DNA of 64,000 bases, taken from the NCBI GenBank assembly GCA_021199795.1, contig JAJQHJ010000016.1:1-64000 (forward strand), in the 5' to 3' direction. A model generated the notes under the pieces. It saw only the letters and a list, made by a program, of their open reading frames with translations, had not been told where the DNA came from and made no database searches. The DNA comes from Oscillospiraceae bacterium (GTDB lineage Bacteria > Bacillota > Clostridia > Oscillospirales > Ruminococcaceae). Position numbers and translations under genes: made by a program. Shown here in pieces: positions 59,248-64,000 of the stretch; the first letter of the stretch is position 1, and each line of letters opens with the position of its first letter.

Positions 59248-59946
59248 CTATACCGTAGTCAACAGAGCATTTTCATCACTACTAACCGGCTTTGATAGAT
59301 AAGAAAACTCTTCAGGATATTTAATTTTGTCCCAATCAACCTTTGTGGCGGCGTAAACGCATTCGGAGTAATGATCGTCAGTCTTACCTTTTCTATATGT
59401 AGCAATAATCCTGACGGCATTAGTAATGTTCTTCCGTATATCATCCTTGATAACCGTATTGGGAACGTATTTTTGAGACATTGTATCGAAGATGAATCCT
59501 ATGTAGGCATTCTTTCCACCAGCAACTTTTTCTGTGTAGAGTTTTGGATGAGTTGAACTGAAATCCCCAATCATATTGGCAGATAAATTTTTACTGATCA
59601 ACAGCGGAAGAACATCAAGCTTCAGGTCAGTTGTGCCTTTATCAGAAAGTTCAAAATCGCTTTCTGTCAGTCTGTGATCCAGGCATTTCTCATAGAATCT
59701 GACTGCCGGAATACTTGTATGCACTATTCCCTCTTTAGATTCTCTCCTCATATCGTTCATGAACATTTCAGTTGTTCTTAACCCCGTCAGGTGCAAAAAA
59801 TTATAATCAAAGAATGAAAACTCGAAGAAAGAAGTCCTCCTGTGCTTGTCAATGCAAATAAATAGCATGGTTTTGCTCTCAAGCTCTGCATGATACTTTT
59901 CTGCGCAAGCCGTTACAATCGAAATTACTTCTTTCTTACTACGCAT
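59248..59946 (-). CDS. PBECR4 domain protein (phage-Barnase-EndoU-ColicinE5/D-RelE-like nuclease)
   Basis: The 232-aa protein has FFEFSFFDYNFLHLTGLRT (the FxxLTG motif of PBECR4), FYEKCLDHRLTESDF, then AYIGFIFDTMSQKYVPNTVI and a conserved final strand/arginine region (ATYRKGKTDDHY). The family is predicted to be an RNA-acting nuclease related to toxins; activity is not shown for this member. I prefer the ATG at 59946; a longer frame to 60057 runs through what looks like leader RNA. Confidence 0.72.
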   Translation of the reverse strand: MRSKKEVISIVTACAEKYHAELESKTMLFICIDKHRRTSFFEFSFFDYNFLHLTGLRTTEMFMNDMRRESKEGIVHTSIPAVRFYEKCLDHRLTESDFELSDKGTTDLKLDVLPLLISKNLSANMIGDFSSTHPKLYTEKVAGGKNAYIGFIFDTMSQKYVPNTVIKDDIRKNITNAVRIIATYRKGKTDDHYSECVYAATKVDWDKIKYPEEFSYLSKPVSSDENALLTTV

Positions 59947-60219
59947 ATTCAACAGTCCCTTGTCTTGATACGAAAAAGAAGTCTGCAATGCCGTAGCGTT
60001 ACTCGACTTCCTCTCAAATGACCGGTTTTTCTGTCGTCCGCCGACTTTCAGTTCCATCCGGTTACCCGTTCTACTGCATAGCTTTCAGGTTTTTCTGTTG
60101 CCTGCCAACGGTCCAGCCCAAAGTCTGGCTTAACTTTCGGATTTTAGGTGCCGGTCGCACCGGCGGGATGACGCCCACCTTCCTGTTTCAATTATAAGCG
60201 ATTTTCTTGCAAAAGTCAA
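59947..60219 (-). promoter_or_regulatory. promoter and long structured leader of PBECR4 gene
   Basis: TTGACT (60214-60219), a 17-bp spacer and a perfect TATAAT (60191-60196) on the minus strand. About 240 nt of leader follows with several stems, e.g. GGTGC-GACCG-GCACC and GTTGGCAGGCAAC near the 5' end. It matches no riboswitch I can name. It could be a cis-acting regulator or an RNA partner of the nuclease. Confidence 0.55.
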
Positions 60220-60243
60220 TACTTTTCCGGAAGAAATCAAAAT

Positions 60244-61782
60244 TTATTTGAACACCGCAAACGAATACACCGGCAAGGTCAGGACGCCGTTTTCGTAGGT
60301 GACGTTGCCGTCGACTGCAAGTTCTGCTTGAAGTTCGCCTAAGTCCATTTCTACTGTCTTCTCCTCGGTTGAGAAGTTCACAACTATTGTTATCGTGCTC
60401 TCTTCCCAGGTCTTCGAGAAGATGAGGACGTCCATGTCGCTGTAGTAGGTCATCTTCATTTCGCCGCGGGCTATCTCAGGGAATGCATTGCGGATGTTGT
60501 TGCAACGCTTGTAGTAGTTCAGGATTGAAGTCTCATCAGCATATTGCTCCTCTACCCCGTCGAAAGCATAGGATGAAGCCGTTGTTCCGGGAGGATTGTC
60601 GGTGAGGTTCTCGCCGGAGTTGTCCCAGAGCATAGCGATTCTCTTGTTCGGGTCGTCGCCAGAGCCGACCATTCCTATTTCATCGCCATAATACGTGAAC
60701 GTCGTGCCGTTGAGGAGCGAAAGCATTCCATAGGCGAATTTGATCTTGTTCTCATCCCGTCCTACGGAGCCGGCAATTCTTCCGGTATCGTGGTTGTCAA
60801 GGAACGGGCAGGCTATCGACTCGCCGCTGTTGGCGGTCTTATAGACGGTGTTCGCATAGGTCCAGAAGTAGTTGGCAGGATAGGCATTCGAGAATGTCAT
60901 GTTGATATAGCCCTCCTGCTGAGAGACGGAGAACGCGAAGAATGAGGTTTCGGGAGCGTTTTCATAGTAGGTCTTGACGATTGAGTCGGACTCCCACACC
61001 TCGCCTACGACAAATGCATCGGGATTATACTTCTGTGCGACGTCGGTGAGCCATGCGCAGAACTCTGCACTCTTGACATAGTCGCCGGTATAGAAGCTGG
61101 TGCAGGCGTCGAGGCGGAAGCCGTCTACTCCCTTGTCTATCCAGAATTCAATTATGTTTTCGATTTCTGCCCGGACGTTTTCGCTGTCAAGGTTCAGGTC
61201 AGGCATACTGTAGGTAAACCTGGCTTCATAATAGATGCCGTTGTAGTAGCTGTAGCCGTCGAGGGCGGTTTCGGAGAAGTTGTAGTAGTCATAGTATTCT
61301 CCGCTGGTATCGCCGTCCCAGGCACTCTGGATTGCGGATTTGGACCAGGGATGCTCGCTCGAGGTATGGTTGACAACCAGGTCGATTATAATCTTTATGC
61401 CCCTTGCGTGAGCCTCCTCGACCAGGTTCTCAAAGTCCTCCATCGTTCCGAACTGTGAGTCGACATTGTAATAGTCGGTGACGTCGTATTTATGGTATGA
61501 GTAGCCCTCGGTTATCGGCATAAACCAGATTCCGGTGTAGCCGAGGTCTTTGATATAGTCTAGCTTCGATGTGACTCCGTTGAAGTCGCCGATTCCGTCT
61601 CCGTCAGAATCACAGAACGAATAGACGAAAATTTCGTAGTAGTTTCCATAGTTGTCGTCGGGGATGTTCTCTTCAAGAAGAGTAACCTCCGCCGCAGTGT
61701 AGCCGCTGACAGTTTCCGCAGTGCTTCCGCAAGCAGTCAGCAGAATCATAAACCCGAGCAATAGCGCAATAAGTCTTTTCAT
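60244..61782 (-). CDS. alpha-amylase family (GH13) lipoprotein
   Basis: A 512-aa extracellular glycosidase with a lipoprotein signal (ALLLGFMILLTACGST). The GH13 regions are DLVVNHTS (I), GFRLDACTS with the Asp nucleophile (II), VVGEVWE with the Glu acid/base (III) and FLDNHDTGR (IV), and the calcium site CDSDGDGIGDFNG suggests oligosaccharide-type specificity. A C-terminal beta-sandwich follows. It cleaves alpha-1,4-glucans outside the cell for uptake by the ABC system encoded upstream. GGAGG lies 6 nt before the ATG at 61782. A stem-loop (GTGCAGC / GCTGCAC, 61804-61835) precedes the gene. Confidence 0.93.
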   Translation of the reverse strand: MKRLIALLLGFMILLTACGSTAETVSGYTAAEVTLLEENIPDDNYGNYYEIFVYSFCDSDGDGIGDFNGVTSKLDYIKDLGYTGIWFMPITEGYSYHKYDVTDYYNVDSQFGTMEDFENLVEEAHARGIKIIIDLVVNHTSSEHPWSKSAIQSAWDGDTSGEYYDYYNFSETALDGYSYYNGIYYEARFTYSMPDLNLDSENVRAEIENIIEFWIDKGVDGFRLDACTSFYTGDYVKSAEFCAWLTDVAQKYNPDAFVVGEVWESDSIVKTYYENAPETSFFAFSVSQQEGYINMTFSNAYPANYFWTYANTVYKTANSGESIACPFLDNHDTGRIAGSVGRDENKIKFAYGMLSLLNGTTFTYYGDEIGMVGSGDDPNKRIAMLWDNSGENLTDNPPGTTASSYAFDGVEEQYADETSILNYYKRCNNIRNAFPEIARGEMKMTYYSDMDVLIFSKTWEESTITIVVNFSTEEKTVEMDLGELQAELAVDGNVTYENGVLTLPVYSFAVFK

Positions 61783-61852
61783 AAATGCCTCCATGTCAGA
61801 AAAGTGCAGCCACGGCAATTCCGCCGCAGCTGCACCATTGCCGCTTTAAAAG

Positions 61853-62113
61853 TTAAAGTTCACCCTTTTTGTAGGTATGATATTCGAGGTCTCCCGAGTC
61901 TTCGCCGAAAGAGTCGATTCTTGCCATGATGAGCCCGTATTTGTCCTTGATCTGCTCATTCATCTTAAGTATCTTCTCCTCGCTTCCGCGGAAGCAGCAG
62001 CGGAGGCAGTAGTACTCCTCTTTATCGGCGTCATAGAACAAATCCATGTCTATGTCGCGCTGGAAGCACTGGGGACAGCGATAGTTCAGTCTGCCTTTTG
62101 TAGCTTGAGACAT
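61853..62113 (-). CDS. zinc-ribbon protein (86 aa)
   Basis: Two CxxC pairs (YRCPQCFQRD and YYCLRCCFRG) about 20 residues apart form a zinc ribbon, followed by a helical, charged tail. AAAGGAGG lies before the ATG. It overlaps the upstream gene by 28 bp, so it is part of the sugar operon. The role may be regulatory or in protein contacts; no named family is recognised. Confidence 0.7.
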   Translation of the reverse strand: MSQATKGRLNYRCPQCFQRDIDMDLFYDADKEEYYCLRCCFRGSEEKILKMNEQIKDKYGLIMARIDSFGEDSGDLEYHTYKKGEL

Positions 62114-63906
62114 GTTCTCATACCTCCTTTATTGAGCTTCTTCTTAAGTGAAAGCCGGTAGGACGGCGAGAAAGCGTGACCTTCCTCGAACTCTCCCATA
62201 TCGTTGTCGCCGGTCATTTCAACTATTGTTTCAACATCAGGAATTATGACCCTGACGGAAGTGGCGTTAGGTACATCCACTATCCTGCACTTGTAGTTGA
62301 AGTCGACAGTTTCACACTCGGTTTCGCTCTCGCAGATAAGCTTAAGCTTTGTCATATCCGACTGATATTCGGTTGTGCCGAACGCGCCGGTGAAGTACTC
62401 GTCAAACGTTACCTCGTGGTCGCCGACATCGTTCAAGATATTTCTCTCGATGATGATTTCGCCTGTTCCACGCTTGAATGTGAACTTGGACTGAAGCTCC
62501 ATCGTAAAGTCAGAGAACTTGATTTCAACCGGTGTTGTCGTGATGACTGTGTCCTCGCCCTCTTTTGACCAGGATGCCTTGCAGCGGGCGAGTGCCAGGT
62601 CAATCTCTTCACTTCCGCAGGAAACTTTCAGGGACTTGACGGTTCCTGCACCTGCATAGTGGGTGAAGTAGCCGGCGCGGTAGTTAGCCTGGATGAGATA
62701 GGGGTAGGATGCGTCGTAGACGTGGTCTGTTCCGATGCCACACTTCCAGTCGAGCTGGGCGACATACGGACGCAGGTCTATCATGGCTCCGCCCTGATTG
62801 AAGTCGAGGCAGGCTCTCATATACGGGTCGCAATACCAGAAGTACTGCTTCTGCGAACCGTAGAGAATGTCTTTCCAGAGAGCGACCTCCGGCTCATCGT
62901 AGCTCTTGACTGAGCGGTAGTAGTCGGCGAACTCAGCCATCGTCATGTCGTCGCACTTGCCCTCTTTTTTGAGCTTGCCATAATAAGCCATTCCGTCCTC
63001 ATAGGACTTCTTCAAGAGTTCATAAGGTGCTTCCCATCTTCCGGCTTTATTGAGCCATCCGGGTCCGACGAAGACCATGTTGTAAGCTAAGCCATTATTA
63101 TACTTTCCAAGGTGTCTGTACTGATCTACAAGATTGAAGAAGTACGGAAGCTCGTTGTCCTTATAAACCAAGCCTCTTAAGACATTCTGCGGATGGGTTC
63201 CGAAATTGGAGCCATTGCCATCGAAGCAGGCGATGAGGTCTCTTGACAAGTGAGGAATCGCAACGATTCCGCTGTCGTCCTCCTTACTCATTGCAGGGCA
63301 ATGGGTGTTGTGCTTCGAGGGAATCCAGGGTGTCCACGGTCCGCCATCCATGAATGTATACCAACTGTTATTGCAGGTATGATAGGCTTTCGGACCCTCT
63401 TCCCAGCAAGTGGCTACTGCACAGGTGACAGATGGGTACTTCTCCTTGATGTAGTTGATGCAGAATGCATCAAGATAGTAGGAGCCGGTCGACTGCGGAT
63501 AGAACCCAAATTTCTCATAGAATAAGGAGAAGCAGTCGTCGATTATCGCCATCTTGTCCTCTTCCGAGAACATCCAGATGCAGAAGTCCTTGGTCTTGTA
63601 CTTTTCCTTGAACTGCTTGCAGGGAAGACCCAGGAGGCTCAAGGCGATTTCGTCGCCATAAACCTCATGGTCATGCTTCGCCATGTCGACAATTATGTCG
63701 TTGAAGAGCGATGCATAGGTTATCTGAATTGTGGTTTTCAAACCGTTTGCGTGTGCGGTTTCCTGCTGGAAAACGAATATGTCAAGCGACTCATCGTGCA
63801 AATCATCCGCACCGACATTTTCTTTCTTTCCTCTGCCTGTAACTTTCTCCGCGTATTCGGGAGAAAGCTCAGGGCGGTGGATTATATTTACTATGAACTT
63901 ATCCAT
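62086..63906 (-). CDS. large hypothetical protein of sugar operon (possibly DUF3863/DUF3864 type)
   Basis: The 606-aa protein has no signal peptide. The N-terminal half (about 1-330) has a TIM-barrel/deacetylase-like look (ALSLLGLPCKQFKEKY, FGFYPQSTGSYYLDAFCINY, CWEEGPKAYHTCNNSWYTFM). The C-terminal half is beta-rich, like glycosidase accessory domains. It may be the DUF3863-DUF3864 pair, but I am not sure. Its place between an MsmK-type ABC ATPase and an amylase suggests a glycan-modifying enzyme. Confidence 0.6.
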   Translation of the reverse strand: MDKFIVNIIHRPELSPEYAEKVTGRGKKENVGADDLHDESLDIFVFQQETAHANGLKTTIQITYASLFNDIIVDMAKHDHEVYGDEIALSLLGLPCKQFKEKYKTKDFCIWMFSEEDKMAIIDDCFSLFYEKFGFYPQSTGSYYLDAFCINYIKEKYPSVTCAVATCWEEGPKAYHTCNNSWYTFMDGGPWTPWIPSKHNTHCPAMSKEDDSGIVAIPHLSRDLIACFDGNGSNFGTHPQNVLRGLVYKDNELPYFFNLVDQYRHLGKYNNGLAYNMVFVGPGWLNKAGRWEAPYELLKKSYEDGMAYYGKLKKEGKCDDMTMAEFADYYRSVKSYDEPEVALWKDILYGSQKQYFWYCDPYMRACLDFNQGGAMIDLRPYVAQLDWKCGIGTDHVYDASYPYLIQANYRAGYFTHYAGAGTVKSLKVSCGSEEIDLALARCKASWSKEGEDTVITTTPVEIKFSDFTMELQSKFTFKRGTGEIIIERNILNDVGDHEVTFDEYFTGAFGTTEYQSDMTKLKLICESETECETVDFNYKCRIVDVPNATSVRVIIPDVETIVEMTGDNDMGEFEEGHAFSPSYRLSLKKKLNKGGMRTCLKLQKAD

Positions 63907-63921
63907 CGATTACACTCCAGT

Positions 63922-64000
63922 TCAATCTGCCAAGAGATTTCTCTCGGTTTCAGGGTCGAATAGATGCATTGCGGCACCGCCAAATGTGAGGGTGACTTCA
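63922..64000 (-). CDS. ABC transporter ATP-binding protein (UgpC/MsmK type), C-terminal end
   Basis: Only the last 25 codons are inside the window. They read VTLTFGGAAMHLFDPETERN and end LLAD. The HLFDPETE pattern is the usual C-terminus of sugar-importer ATPases of the MsmK/UgpC group, which energise uptake of oligosaccharides. The gene precedes the 606-aa protein by 15 bp and would be the shared ATPase for the operon or a wider set of importers. Confidence 0.75.
   Translation of the reverse strand, partial: EVTLTFGGAAMHLFDPETERNLLAD

Overview
The window looks like a chromosomal segment of a gut-type anaerobic Clostridia, most likely Oscillospiraceae/Ruminococcaceae. This is inferred from the Gram-positive gene set (Shine-Dalgarno starts, sigma-A promoters with 17-bp spacers, T-box control of cysE-cysS), pyruvate:ferredoxin oxidoreductase with a 2[4Fe-4S] ferredoxin, secreted proteins with an NPTTG sorting-like tail, and dispersed palindromic repeats. 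No rRNA, tRNA or CRISPR array was seen.

Region 1 (1-12867, all minus strand) is a capsule/exopolysaccharide locus. In transcription order it holds a TagA/CpsF transferase, UDP-glucose dehydrogenase, two GT4 glycosyltransferases, a Wzy polymerase, a six-hairpin glycosidase-like protein, a Wzx flippase, a broken GT2 glycosyltransferase and a nucleotidyltransferase-like protein. A TIGR04255-type protein, two unknown genes and the start of an AraC-type regulator follow. Wzx, Wzy and the GT2 are each out of frame, at or near homopolymer runs. Region 2 (13042-18190) is a four-gene serine recombinase operon: three apparently active large recombinases and one resolvase-like protein that has lost its catalytic serine and arginines.

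Region 3 (18301-31122) is mostly housekeeping: an Rpn nuclease, acyl-ACP thioesterase, ferredoxin, RodA/FtsW, galactokinase, TrmB, an OhrR-glutathione peroxidase operon with its operator, AraD, a phosphodiesterase, an FTR-like protein next to thioredoxin, and an EF-G-like GTPase. A 36-codon membrane-peptide gene with a near-consensus promoter is hidden at 23657-23767.

Region 4 (31278-46196) is a cell-surface region. It carries large secreted proteins, two of them with a shared 5' leader whose stem buries the ribosome-binding site, an SGNH hydrolase, a DUF2975/XRE operon, a polysaccharide deacetylase, a DUF4956/VTC pair with a second flippase, a LysM-M23 peptidase and a RelB/YafQ toxin-antitoxin pair. 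A 17-bp palindrome (TTGTGCA-N3-TGCACAA) recurs upstream of the EF-G-like gene, between the secreted beta-helix protein and the M23 peptidase, and upstream of the third surface protein at 57677.

Region 5 (46214-64000) holds a metallophosphoesterase, upp, T-box-cysE-cysS, two extracytoplasmic folding factors (cyclophilin and PrsA-like), PFOR, an AAA/DUF4143 ATPase, an NPTTG surface protein, a PBECR4-type nuclease-like gene behind a long structured leader, and the tail of a sugar-utilisation operon (ABC ATPase C-terminus, a large unknown protein, a zinc ribbon protein, a GH13 amylase lipoprotein).
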